A DNA stretch of 64,000 nucleotides from Verrucomicrobiaceae bacterium (lineage in GTDB: Bacteria > Verrucomicrobiota > Verrucomicrobiia > Verrucomicrobiales > Verrucomicrobiaceae): contig JAIXZA010000044.1 in the NCBI GenBank assembly GCA_027489965.1, positions 1 to 64,000 of the forward strand, written 5' to 3'. How positions within the stretch are numbered: position 1 is the first letter of the stretch; each line of letters begins with the position of its first letter. Position numbers and translations under genes: made by a program. Shown piece by piece: positions 1-8,172 of this stretch. Under the pieces are notes generated by a model, which saw only the letters and a program-made list of their open reading frames with translations, had not been told where the DNA came from and searched no databases.

Positions 1-1
1 C

Positions 2-163
2 TTATGGCGGCGAACGGTGGTGTCACAGGAATGGCTTGCGGAGAAACTAGCGATGAAATCAGCAGCGAATGTGTGTCAACAAATCCGACGATTGGAACGC
101 AAGAAAGCCTTGGCAAAAGTGCCTGATAGCATGAGGCTGTTCTTAGATGAAGCCGATGTCTAA
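2..163 (+). pseudogene. C-terminal tail of probable REP-associated (Y1-type) transposase, cut by window edge
   Basis: An open frame enters from the window edge and ends at TAA 161-163, giving about 53 residues. It reads WLAEKLAMKSAANVCQQIRR followed by a Lys/Arg-rich stretch. This resembles the basic helix-turn-helix-like tail found in longer REP-associated tyrosine transposases of the IS200/Y1 superfamily. The catalytic HUH and Tyr motifs would lie outside the window, so I cannot tell whether the gene is intact. The adjacent GACCCCGTTC repeats fit a mobile-element end. The family call is recognition of the tail only. Confidence 0.5.
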
Positions 164-205
164 CGAACCATATATAGATTCTATTTTGTCAGCCAGTTGC
201 ACCCT

Positions 206-260
206 GACCCCGTTCTTGCTGACCCCGTTCTTGACCCCGTTCCTCCCCGACCCCGTTCCT
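206..260. repeat. Four direct copies of GACCCCGTTC
   Basis: The decamer GACCCCGTTC occurs at 206-215, 221-230, 233-242 and 249-258, at uneven spacing (15, 12, 16 bases), each followed by CTT, TTG or CTC-like bases. It lies just downstream of the transposase tail and just beyond the stop codon of the TolB-like gene. It may be part of the element's terminal repeat structure or a slippage expansion. The spacing is too irregular for CRISPR, and there is no coding reading. Confidence 0.7.
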
Positions 261-284
261 CCGTGGCCATCCTTCTCTTGGTGA

Positions 285-1535
285 TCAGGCCATCATCCCT
301 TGGATGTCGATGAGGTAGAGCTGACGACCATTGCCGCCATGGGCGGAATCAACGCAGACCCAGCGCTCGTCTCGGCTGGATCGAGGATGATTGTCCACCC
401 GCCACTCGCCTTTGTATTCAGGCGGCTGGGGGAATTGCCCCAGGTCGATCCGACGATTGGTAGCGATGTGATAAAGGTGCGGTATCTGCAAGCGGCGAAC
501 CCCCTTGGGATAGGTGTCGTTGAGAATCCACTCGTTCTGATGCAAGTAAGTTAGATGTCCGCCATTATCGAGCACGCCATGGCCGATCTCTGCCACAATG
601 CCGCTGTCTTTGTCCTCGAATAAAAAGTCGCCCCACTCAGAATTACCCAGCCAGTTTTTGGCTTGCGACAGGATGTGGTTATTATCCCGCCAAATGAAGT
701 GGGAGGCATAGCCATTCGGAATAACGATGCGAAGATCAGTGCCATCCATGGCAGCGGTGATCAGGCGTGTGAGATGTCCCCCTTTTGGCTGAGTCCAGCG
801 GTGCAGCAGGATGAATCGTTTCCCATCAGGACTGCACAACAGATGATAGGCGTGATGCTTGGAGTCAGGAAGATTCTGCATCACCTGACCCGTGGTCGCG
901 AGCTGTTGGTGCGAGATGATCCGTTTTTCAGCCCCCGTCTGCAAATTCACGTGTGAGATACCACTGCCAGCTGGAGCCATGTCATCAAAGTAGCGATCTT
1001 TGATTCCTGCATAACCGTAGCCTGGACGACAATCCGCCACCCGAGCAAAGTCACAGGAGAGGGCATCCTGTCCGTTTGGACTCAAGGCGTAAATGGGAGC
1101 CGGCAGTGTCTGCTTTTCACCCGTTTTCACATCCAGAATATGGCTCACAAAACGATCCTTTTCTCGGTCATTCCAGATCACTTTGGACTCAGAGCCTGGA
1201 ATCCATTGCAACATGCAACCTTGCTGCCAATTCCAGGCTTTTGATTTCCCGAGGGGAATCCAGGCATCCTTTTCCTGAAGATCCACCATCCCGAGTTCGA
1301 TCTCGTCATCCGCCGTCGGTGAACGATGCTCAAAGCCGACTTTGTGACTCAGCACAAAACGATTGGTCGGATCGAACTGCAGCTTGTCATAGTAGGCAAA
1401 CCAATGAAAACCGGGCCCTTTCGTGATGGCTCTTGTTGGCGGAAACTCTGATTTCACAGACTCTTGTCCGCGAACTGACAATCCGGCTAAAGCAAGAGTG
1501 GACAAAAAATGGCGGCGTTGAATTCCTGGGTTCAT
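285..1535 (-). CDS. Secreted TolB-like/oligogalacturonate-lyase-like beta-propeller protein
   Basis: A 416-residue protein that starts with a Tat/lipobox-free leader (RRHFLSTLALAGLS, residues 8-21), so export is likely. The body has recurrent beta-propeller strands, e.g. HLLCSPDGKRFILLHR near residue 235 and RSSRDERWVCVDSAHGG near the C-terminus, typical of the TolB-like/oligogalacturonate-lyase-like propellers common in Planctomycetes and Verrucomicrobia. No catalytic set could be confirmed, so substrate is unknown. It is first of three same-strand secreted-protein genes (285-3431) with 14- to 16-base gaps, probably one transcript read from 3431 leftward. Confidence 0.7.
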   Translation of the reverse strand: MNPGIQRRHFLSTLALAGLSVRGQESVKSEFPPTRAITKGPGFHWFAYYDKLQFDPTNRFVLSHKVGFEHRSPTADDEIELGMVDLQEKDAWIPLGKSKAWNWQQGCMLQWIPGSESKVIWNDREKDRFVSHILDVKTGEKQTLPAPIYALSPNGQDALSCDFARVADCRPGYGYAGIKDRYFDDMAPAGSGISHVNLQTGAEKRIISHQQLATTGQVMQNLPDSKHHAYHLLCSPDGKRFILLHRWTQPKGGHLTRLITAAMDGTDLRIVIPNGYASHFIWRDNNHILSQAKNWLGNSEWGDFLFEDKDSGIVAEIGHGVLDNGGHLTYLHQNEWILNDTYPKGVRRLQIPHLYHIATNRRIDLGQFPQPPEYKGEWRVDNHPRSSRDERWVCVDSAHGGNGRQLYLIDIQGMMA

Positions 1536-1549
1536 GTAGAAAGGGCGGC

Positions 1550-2332
1550 TTACTTGATAATCTTCAAATAGACCTCGGCATAGCGTCTGCCGAGCTCTCG
1601 AAACGAAGGGGAATCAAAGTGGATCTTATCACCTTTGTGATTCAGCCCTTCGGCACTCACAAAGCCTGTACGTGCTACTTTTGAAGGCAAAGACTGATGG
1701 GCCTGATCCACCATCAATTCTTCAGGCTTCCATGGCATATCCTTGAACTGTCCCATCTGCCCAGCAACGAAGGGAACTTCTGGCGTTTTCACCTCTCGTC
1801 TGAATCGGGCAATCAGATCGTGCAGCTTAGGTTCATAGGCTTGAGCAAGCTCAGGTTTGGAATCAGATTCGCCTTGATGCCAGAGGATGCCTTTCAGCGT
1901 GCCCGCAGGCAACGCTAAAGCCACACGCTTTTGCATATCATCCCAGGGATAACTTTTTGTCGCAGGATAAAACACGCCGGGCATCCAGGCATCAATGGGC
2001 GAGCCTCCAACTGCGCAGGGAATGAGTCCAATCGTCACGTCAGGATTGGCTTCAGCGATGATCTGACCAAAGGTCTTTCCAAGCCCGACTCCGGCAGCTG
2101 GTTTATCAAAATGCATGGGATCAATCGCTGGCACCCATTTGCCATCTTTGCTGAGCATGAGGACCCGAGGATGCGGTGTTTTATCCTGCTCCTCGACGAC
2201 TCCACGCCCCGCCATGTTTGACTGTCCGACGAGCAGAAAAAGGTGAAATTTGGCCTTCTCAGGCAAAGCCACTTCCTGCGCGTTAAGCTGGAACAACAGA
2301 AAAAAGGAAAGACAGAATAGAAGGCGAGTCAT
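1550..2332 (-). CDS. Sialate O-acetylesterase-like SGNH esterase (CE6-type)
   Basis: A 260-residue exported esterase with an N-terminal signal peptide ending near residue 18. The SGNH landmarks are visible: FLLVGQSNMAGRG with the probable nucleophile Ser38, the glycine block CAVGGSPIDAW, the WHQGESDS block, and a C-terminal GDKIHFD with the DxxH pair Asp235/His238. This matches carbohydrate esterase family 6 / DUF303 enzymes that remove acetyl groups from sugars or xylan. It sits between two propeller genes on the same strand, consistent with extracellular carbohydrate turnover. The exact ester substrate is not determinable. Confidence 0.85.
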   Translation of the reverse strand: MTRLLFCLSFFLLFQLNAQEVALPEKAKFHLFLLVGQSNMAGRGVVEEQDKTPHPRVLMLSKDGKWVPAIDPMHFDKPAAGVGLGKTFGQIIAEANPDVTIGLIPCAVGGSPIDAWMPGVFYPATKSYPWDDMQKRVALALPAGTLKGILWHQGESDSKPELAQAYEPKLHDLIARFRREVKTPEVPFVAGQMGQFKDMPWKPEELMVDQAHQSLPSKVARTGFVSAEGLNHKGDKIHFDSPSFRELGRRYAEVYLKIIK

Positions 2333-2348
2333 GAGTCAGAGGCAGTTG

Positions 2349-3431
2349 TTATTTGCGACGCAGCACCCGGACTTGATGGGTCTCACTATCGCCAATGAAG
2401 ACCGAGCCATCGGCGTCCACATAAACACCGTGCGGGCGAGCGAGTCCGCACTTGAGTGGATCACCCTCACCACCGCCGCCCTTTTGGCCACTGCCTGCAA
2501 TGAGTTGGAGATTGCCCGATTTGGCCTCAACTAGACGAATGGTGTGGCTTTCGCAATCGGCCAGCCAGACATTGCCTTCTGCATCAATGGCAATTCCTTT
2601 GGGGCCGCTCAGGGTGGCCTCTTTGGCTGGGCCGCCATTGCCAGTGACACCTTTTTTACCTGTGCCTGCGATGTGGTGGATCTTGCCCGCTGCTAGATCA
2701 AACTTAAAGACCTGATTGCCCTCCCGAGTGCAGAGCCAGAGATTGCCTGCTTTGTCAAAATCAAGCGAGCGCGGACCATTCAGCGCTGTGCCAGCGATGG
2801 CTGATCCATCGGGGGTTGGTCCAGCTTTGCCGATGCCTGCAAAGGTGCTGATCAGGCCTGTGACCATGTCCATTTTACGAATAACGTGATTGCCGATATC
2901 ACAGATGTAAAGCCCACCATCAGGCCCAAACTGCAGGCTATGCGGCTGCTTGAACTGAGCCTGCACGGCTGGACCACCATCACCACTGTATCCGGGTTTT
3001 CCATTGCCTGCGATGGTCGTGATAAGACCCGTCTTCATGTCGATCTTACGAATCGCATGATTGGTCATATCCACGACGTAGAGGTCGCCCTTGGCATCAA
3101 ACCTCAGTTCATGAGGCAGATTAAAGGTAGCCTGAAGAGCTGGACCACCATCGCCACTGTAGCCTTTGACACCTGAACCAGCGACGGTGTGAATGAGACC
3201 GTCTGGCGTGACCTTACGGATACGCTGTCCAGTGTATTCACAGAAATAAAGGGCACCATCCGGACCGCGTGTCAGACCAAAGGGATTGTCGATCTGGGCC
3301 TGCGTTGCTGGACCACCATCCCCTGCACCGCCCTGCTGACCAGTGCCAGCAAAGGTGCTGATCTGCCATTCGGCAGCGGATAAGGTGAAACTTAGGGTGG
3401 CGAATAGTAGAATGAAAAGACGGTTCATCAT
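2349..3431 (-). CDS. Secreted six-repeat NHL beta-propeller protein
   Basis: A 360-residue protein with a Sec signal peptide (LFILLFATLSFTLSAA). The rest is six repeats of about 55 residues, each opening with an (I/L)xxxAGxGxxG block followed by a GDGGPAxxAxF-like block (e.g. IAGNGKPGYSGDGGPAVQAQ). This is the NHL/SMP-30-like propeller fold and fills one whole six-bladed propeller. The DNA of the blades remains similar, for instance recurring GGACCACCATC segments, which suggests recent internal duplication. A binding or scaffold role is likely; no enzyme motif is evident. First gene of the leftward trio. Confidence 0.8.
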   Translation of the reverse strand: MMNRLFILLFATLSFTLSAAEWQISTFAGTGQQGGAGDGGPATQAQIDNPFGLTRGPDGALYFCEYTGQRIRKVTPDGLIHTVAGSGVKGYSGDGGPALQATFNLPHELRFDAKGDLYVVDMTNHAIRKIDMKTGLITTIAGNGKPGYSGDGGPAVQAQFKQPHSLQFGPDGGLYICDIGNHVIRKMDMVTGLISTFAGIGKAGPTPDGSAIAGTALNGPRSLDFDKAGNLWLCTREGNQVFKFDLAAGKIHHIAGTGKKGVTGNGGPAKEATLSGPKGIAIDAEGNVWLADCESHTIRLVEAKSGNLQLIAGSGQKGGGGEGDPLKCGLARPHGVYVDADGSVFIGDSETHQVRVLRRK

Positions 3432-3556
3432 GGATTAAGGCAGATAGAAGAACGAATCGGACACTCAATCTCCTACAAAGTACCATCGACAAAACAGACC
3501 ATGAAAAAATCTTGTTCAAATGAGCGCACCGAGTAGCATAAAGCCTCTTTTTATTC

Positions 3557-4261
3557 GTGAAAATTGCGACGTTCATCTCTGCCCTCTTCGGGCTGACTGC
3601 CATGGCAGGCAGTGCGCGGCTTTCTGCTGCGGACAGCTCGCCAAAGCAGGTGCTGGATAGCGCCCAACTGCAATTTCAGAAGTCGCTGATTGAATCCAGC
3701 CTGGCTCCGCTGAAAAAACATCTGCTGGAGTTATCAGCTTTGGAAAAGAAACTGGCCGAAGCCCACAATTACAGCTCAGCCATCGCCGTGCGCGATCAAC
3801 GGCGCAAAGTGGAAAGCGATCTGGAGCGCATGGATAAAGAGCTGCTACTTTTACAAACCAAGGAACAGTCGCTCAAAGCGGCCCTGCTGCCGGACCGCAT
3901 CATTTTACCTTTAGATAAAGCCGTGCTTTACGGCGTGCAATTCAATGGTGGTGCCCTGACTGGCTGGAATCGTGCTGGTGCCAGCGCCGAATGGCAATTG
4001 CCAGGACTGCCGCCAGGAGGTTACGAAGTCATTTTGCGCTACCGCTGCGGCGCTCTGGATGGCGGTGTCGTGCAGGTCAAGGAAACCAAATTTGACCTCA
4101 AAAACCAAGTCGATACGACATTGACGGGCCCCCAAGAAAAGAATCTCGGCACGCTTAAAATTACCGACGGCACAGGTAAACTCAGCTTAGCCGCAGTGAC
4201 ACTGGTCAAAGATAAACTCATGGACCTGCTGGACATCTACCTCGTGCCAGCCTCACGCTAA
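3557..4261 (+). CDS. Secreted coiled-coil protein of unknown function
   Basis: A 234-residue protein read from a GTG start at 3557, chosen because it directly precedes a signal peptide (KIATFISALFGLTAMAGSA). Residues about 30-110 are a charged, Leu-rich probable coiled coil. The second half is a beta-rich module with WQLPGLPPGGYEVILRY and a VQVKETKF segment, reminiscent of carbohydrate-binding or sandwich domains. I do not recognise a named family. It is divergent from the NHL gene and followed by about 240 bases without a gene. Confidence 0.6.
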   Translation: MKIATFISALFGLTAMAGSARLSAADSSPKQVLDSAQLQFQKSLIESSLAPLKKHLLELSALEKKLAEAHNYSSAIAVRDQRRKVESDLERMDKELLLLQTKEQSLKAALLPDRIILPLDKAVLYGVQFNGGALTGWNRAGASAEWQLPGLPPGGYEVILRYRCGALDGGVVQVKETKFDLKNQVDTTLTGPQEKNLGTLKITDGTGKLSLAAVTLVKDKLMDLLDIYLVPASR

Positions 4262-4500
4262 GGTGACAGGACGAGACCCGAGCGCCCGCGAAATTCGGGC
4301 CAGCAGTGAAGTGATGTGATCATGGCGGTCACGGCTTTATGGCACTTCAAAAACGACCAAAAATTCAGCAAGCCAAACGCAAAAAAACGATACCCAGCTC
4401 TAACTCGGAATGACCTTGGGATTCTTTATTGGCTTCAAAACAGACTGAGAAATCGGTGCCTTACTTGCCTGAGGTTAATGTCACGTTACAATGACCGACC

Positions 4501-5367
4501 ATGCGCTCACTTTTACACCGTCTTTTTCATGGCTTCTCGCTGCACTACGGAGAATCGCGCCGTTCTGCTGGCATTGGCTGCAATCCACGCATCATGATGG
4601 CCCTGCTCGTGATTGGCGGGACGCTGGTTTATCATTATCTAGGAACCACGGAATATCAAAATGAGTTCACGGGCCGCACGCAGAGGCTAGCCAAAGCCAC
4701 GACTCAGGAAGAAGTGGCCATGGGCTTCCAATCTGCTCCAGGCATGATCCGTGAGATGGGCGGTGTCTCCCGTGATCCGCAGGCCACGGCACTGGTAGAA
4801 CGTGTGGGAAAGAAGCTGGTGGAAAGCACGCTTGCCAGACAAACCCAGTATCCCTTTAAATTTCATCTCCTGGCAGACACTCAAACGATCAATGCCTTTG
4901 CACTTCCTGGTGGACCCATTTTCATCACGGAAGCCCTGCTACGGTTGCTGAAAAACGAGGATCAACTGGCTGGCGTTCTAGGCCATGAGATAGGACATGT
5001 GGTCGGTCGCCATTCGAATGAACAGATGGCCAACTCCCAGAAATGGAGTGGTCTGGCTCAAGGCATTGGCATTTTGCTGTCTGATGGTCAGAGCAATGCA
5101 GGTGCCCAAATCGCCAACACCATCGCAAATTTCCGCGTGATGAAATTTGGCCGCGATGACGAGCTGGAATCCGATGCTCTCGGCGTGCGGTTTCTCATCG
5201 AGGCTGGTTACAACCCTGAGGCCATGATCGGCGTCATGGAAATCCTGGCCAAGTCCGCCAAAGGTGCCCGCCAACCTGAAATGATGAGCACGCACCCGAA
5301 TCCTGAAAATCGCGCCGAAAAAATCCGGGAGCTGATCGCTCAGTATCGCGCCGAAAAAGGCCGCTAA
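4501..5367 (+). CDS. M48 family zinc metalloprotease, membrane-anchored
   Basis: A 288-residue protein with one transmembrane segment at about residues 31-47 (MMALLVIGGTLVYHYLG) and an M48 catalytic domain. The zinc motif is GHEIGHVVGRHS (His162, Glu163, His166); the third ligand is the Glu in DDELESDALGVRF near residue 220. The family includes BepA/YfgC- and LoiP-like proteases that clear misfolded envelope proteins. Unlike BepA there is no TPR region after the protease domain, so it is closer to the short LoiP-like form. It converges on the hydrolase gene with a 13-base gap. Confidence 0.88.
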   Translation: MRSLLHRLFHGFSLHYGESRRSAGIGCNPRIMMALLVIGGTLVYHYLGTTEYQNEFTGRTQRLAKATTQEEVAMGFQSAPGMIREMGGVSRDPQATALVERVGKKLVESTLARQTQYPFKFHLLADTQTINAFALPGGPIFITEALLRLLKNEDQLAGVLGHEIGHVVGRHSNEQMANSQKWSGLAQGIGILLSDGQSNAGAQIANTIANFRVMKFGRDDELESDALGVRFLIEAGYNPEAMIGVMEILAKSAKGARQPEMMSTHPNPENRAEKIRELIAQYRAEKGR

Positions 5368-5380
5368 GCCTAGATTAAGC

Positions 5381-6331
5381 TCAGCGCTTCAGAACATCGA
5401 TGAGAAAATCAGCCATCGACTTGTGTTTCACGTCTGGAGCGGCGGGATAAACCAGTTCACACTCTGTGCCAATTTCACGGCAGTGCTCCTGCAGTTTAAG
5501 GCCGTAATTGGCTGTATGCGTGGGGTCTTTCTGCGGCTGACCGATGGCTGGTGCTGCATTGTAGATCAAATAAACCGGAGGATCATCCCGACTGACGTGC
5601 TCATAGGGCGAGTATTGTTTGATCCATTTCAGTACCGATTGTCTCTTCTCATAAAATTCTGCAAAACTTTTGTCCCGTGAACTGAGGTTCTTAGGGTCCA
5701 TAAAGCCAAAGGCGTGACCGCCGTAGCGGCTGTTTGGCGTCCACTCCTTGAGCTGCAGCGGATCTAAAGAGGTCTGTGCACCCGTCACCGCCGCGCACCA
5801 GAGTCGAGTGGACTCACGGGCCACAGGATCATTGCTTTTGGCATCAGCCAAGTCATCATGAAAGGCCAGATAGAGACTGGAGCAGGCACCCGCAGAACCG
5901 CCACTGGCGCCGATACGCTGCTTATCGAGATTCCACTCCCCTGCCTTGCTGCGCACGAATTGCAAAGCGCGTGCAGCATCTGCCAGCGGCCATTCCACAG
6001 GCGGCATCACCCCGGCCAAATGCGCCTGCCAGGAATAGCGATAATTGATCGAAACTACGGAGATCCCAGCGGCTAGGCAACGCTCCAGATCCGCAATACG
6101 CGCCTTGTCACCCGTCACCCAACCGCCGCCATGGATAAAGAATAAAAGCGGTGTTGGTTTTACTGACTCTGCCTGATAAAAATCCAGCACCTGTCGTTCA
6201 TGAGTGCCATAGGCCACATTAGCCGCCGTTGGCAAACGAGCTGGTTTTGGCGCTGGCTTGACCACAGGAGCCTTCGTCTCGGCAGACAAGGCCGTGGCAA
6301 CTAGAGATAGGAGTGCGATGGTGATTTTCAC
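5381..6331 (-). CDS. Exported alpha/beta hydrolase (esterase/lipase, HGGGW type)
   Basis: A 316-residue hydrolase. I place the start at GTG 6331 because it begins a signal peptide (KITIALLSLVATALSA); the open frame upstream to 6445 runs through a strong hairpin and looks non-coding. The oxyanion motif HGGGW is at residues 67-71 and the nucleophile elbow GASGGSAG at 141-148 (Ser146), matching hormone-sensitive-lipase/carboxylesterase-like enzymes. The likely acid/His pair is near the C-terminus (DVKHKSM contains the His). The natural ester is unknown. Transcribed toward the M48 gene. Confidence 0.82.
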   Translation of the reverse strand: MKITIALLSLVATALSAETKAPVVKPAPKPARLPTAANVAYGTHERQVLDFYQAESVKPTPLLFFIHGGGWVTGDKARIADLERCLAAGISVVSINYRYSWQAHLAGVMPPVEWPLADAARALQFVRSKAGEWNLDKQRIGASGGSAGACSSLYLAFHDDLADAKSNDPVARESTRLWCAAVTGAQTSLDPLQLKEWTPNSRYGGHAFGFMDPKNLSSRDKSFAEFYEKRQSVLKWIKQYSPYEHVSRDDPPVYLIYNAAPAIGQPQKDPTHTANYGLKLQEHCREIGTECELVYPAAPDVKHKSMADFLIDVLKR

Positions 6332-6384
6332 AGGACCACCCAAACGAACCAGGTGCCGTCTTTCTCGCTCTTTATGAACGAAAA

Positions 6385-6408
6385 AGAGCGGACCTCTGGG
6401 TCCGCTCT
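6385..6408 (-). terminator. Perfect hairpin with T-run in the hydrolase leader
   Basis: A 10-bp perfect stem AGAGCGGACC/GGTCCGCTCT with a 4-base loop. On the minus strand it is followed directly by TTTTTCG, the form of an intrinsic terminator; the plus strand also carries CAATTTTT after it. It lies 54 bases upstream of the GTG start of the hydrolase and between divergent genes, so it could attenuate the hydrolase transcript or stop stray plus-strand transcription toward pyrR. Confidence 0.6.
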
Positions 6409-6559
6409 CAATTTTTCGAAGGATGCCAACAGCCAAGAAGGTCAACCCACTATCTGAAAATTTTGGTTGGAAGCCGCGCTTCCCTCACCTGCGATCATCT
6501 TTTCACACTTTGAAAACGATATGTCAGGCCTTGGTAAATGAGATGTAAGACATTTGTCA

Positions 6560-6588
6560 GATCTTCAAAAGGACACACCTTTTAGATC
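6560..6588 (+). promoter_or_regulatory. Leader hairpin upstream of pyrR
   Basis: Inverted repeat with stem GATCT + AAAAGG pairing with CCTTTT + AGATC, an ACACA loop and a 2-base bulge on the left arm. It lies about 50-90 bases before the pyrR start. PyrR proteins in Firmicutes bind leader RNA; I do not see the canonical PyrR-binding sequence or a following T-run, so a regulatory role is inference from position only. Confidence 0.3.
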
Positions 6589-6635
6589 CCGTCCCCGCCA
6601 CAAACCAGCATCAAGATCGTTTTGTTTCACACTTC

Positions 6636-7241
6636 TTGATTGACGGTTTCGTCACTCTGGATTCCTCTCAGAACGTGACCGAATCTTCCGCCCCTCCAAG
6701 ACAACTTCTCGATGCCTCCGGCGTGGACCGTTGCCTGGATGAGATCGCTCAGGCCATCCAGATGCGCTGGCCAGAGGAATCTAGGCTCTCCCTCGTCGGT
6801 GTCTATCACCGTGGTGTGCCCTTTTCAGAAGCATTGGCGACTAAATTACGCGCTAGGGGACTGACTGTAGAGCTGGGCAGGATCGACATCACTCAGTATC
6901 GGGATGACCTCAAAACGATGACCGTGCTGCCCAAGTTGGCGGGCTCAGACATTCCCTTCGACCTCGAAGACACCGTCGTCATCCTCTGTGACGAGGTCAT
7001 TTATACCGCCCGCACCTCTCGCGCAGCCCTGGAGGAATTACTGGACTTTGGCCGCCCACGCTGCGTGCAGATCGCTGCCCTCGTGGACCGTTCAGGCCGC
7101 GAACTGCCCCTCACTGCTGATTATGCCGGCATCAAGGTCGATCTGCCCGCGAATGAACGCGTCAGTGTCCGCTTTATGGATGCAGACGGGCGCGACGAAG
7201 TCTTCATCAAAGCTTGGGAAAAGAAACCTGCCACACCATGA
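6636..7241 (+). CDS. pyrR: PyrR: pyrimidine regulatory protein / uracil phosphoribosyltransferase
   Basis: A type I phosphoribosyltransferase fold of up to 201 residues. The PRPP-binding loop reads VVILCDEVIYTARTSR, the PyrR variant of the PRTase signature, and RGVPFSEALA with the downstream RIDITQYRDD segment is also PyrR-like. PyrR senses UMP/UTP and controls pyr genes by RNA binding in Gram-positives and can act as a uracil phosphoribosyltransferase. The start is uncertain: TTG 6636 or, more conservatively, GTG 6675 (VTESSAPPRQLLD). The stop overlaps the pyrB start in ATGA, so the two are co-translated. Confidence 0.9.
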   Translation: MIDGFVTLDSSQNVTESSAPPRQLLDASGVDRCLDEIAQAIQMRWPEESRLSLVGVYHRGVPFSEALATKLRARGLTVELGRIDITQYRDDLKTMTVLPKLAGSDIPFDLEDTVVILCDEVIYTARTSRAALEELLDFGRPRCVQIAALVDRSGRELPLTADYAGIKVDLPANERVSVRFMDADGRDEVFIKAWEKKPATP

Positions 7242-8170
7242 CACCACGCAAAGATCTCCTCGACATCGCCTCCCTCACCGATGCAGAAATCGAGTTCGTA
7301 TTGGCCAATGCCGTTCCCTTTAAAGAACTCTTCAAGCGTAGTGTCAAAAAAGTGCCCACCCTCAAAGGACAAACGGTGCTTACCCTTTTTTATGAGCCGA
7401 GCACCCGCACCCGCTCCTCATTCGAAGTGGCCGCTAGCCGTCTTTCTGCAGACGTGACCCACTTTGACATTGAGTCCTCCAGCGTGGTTAAGGGAGAATC
7501 CATTTTGGACACCGTCGAGACTCTTGAATCCATGCGTGTGGACTACATTGTCGTTCGGCACAAACAATCTGGCACCCCCAGCTTGATCGCAAAAAACACC
7601 CGCGCCAGCGTCATCAATGCCGGCGATGGCTGGCATGCGCATCCGACTCAGGCCCTGCTTGATGCCTTCACACTGAAGGAAAAATTCAAAGACATGCGTG
7701 GCGCTCGAGTGCTCATCGTGGGTGACATCCAGCATTCCCGTGTGGCTCGCAGCACCAGCCTCATTTTCCGCCGCCTCGGCATGAATGTGGCCTATCTGGC
7801 CCCAGGCTCCATGATGCCAAGGGAGACTCCCCAAGAGATCCCCCAGTTCGGGAACTGGACAGACGCCCTGGACTGGAAACCCGACGTTATTTACCTGTTG
7901 CGAGTGCAAAGCGAGCGCATGGATGAGCCCTACTTCCCGAGCACCGCGGAGTATCACAAAAATTACGGTCTCACCGATGCACGACTGGACATCATTAGCG
8001 AGCGTGGCCTCTGGCTCATGCACCCGGGTCCGGTGAACCGCGGCGTCGAGATCACTGACCGAGGCATGAACTACGAAAAAAGCCTCATCAACCAGCAAGT
8101 CGAAAACGGCATCGCTGTCCGTATGAGCGTCCTCTACTGGTTAAAGCCAGGTGCAGGGTTATCACCCTAG
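7238..8170 (+). CDS. pyrB: Aspartate carbamoyltransferase catalytic subunit
   Basis: A 310-residue enzyme that makes carbamoyl-aspartate from carbamoyl phosphate and aspartate, the committed step of pyrimidine synthesis. The carbamoyl-phosphate signature FYEPSTRTRSSFEV lies near residue 51, HPTQALLDAFTL near 130 and HPGPVNRGVEI near 262, the last separating ATCase from ornithine carbamoyltransferase. I chose ATG 7238 (MTPRKDLLDIASL), which overlaps the pyrR stop by four bases; the longer frame from 7214 has no family support. No pyrI regulatory subunit or pyrC is adjacent. Confidence 0.96.
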   Translation: MTPRKDLLDIASLTDAEIEFVLANAVPFKELFKRSVKKVPTLKGQTVLTLFYEPSTRTRSSFEVAASRLSADVTHFDIESSSVVKGESILDTVETLESMRVDYIVVRHKQSGTPSLIAKNTRASVINAGDGWHAHPTQALLDAFTLKEKFKDMRGARVLIVGDIQHSRVARSTSLIFRRLGMNVAYLAPGSMMPRETPQEIPQFGNWTDALDWKPDVIYLLRVQSERMDEPYFPSTAEYHKNYGLTDARLDIISERGLWLMHPGPVNRGVEITDRGMNYEKSLINQQVENGIAVRMSVLYWLKPGAGLSP

Positions 8171-8172
8171 AT

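Noticed and set aside
4275..4300. Weak GCCCG/CGGGC hairpin after the coiled-coil gene
   Set aside because: Only five base pairs and no T-run; not enough for a terminator call.
6332..6445. N-terminal extension of the alpha/beta hydrolase
   Set aside because: It would code through a strong terminator-like hairpin and precede the signal peptide.
7418..8098. 226-codon minus-strand frame opposite pyrB
   Set aside because: Shadow of a strongly conserved gene.
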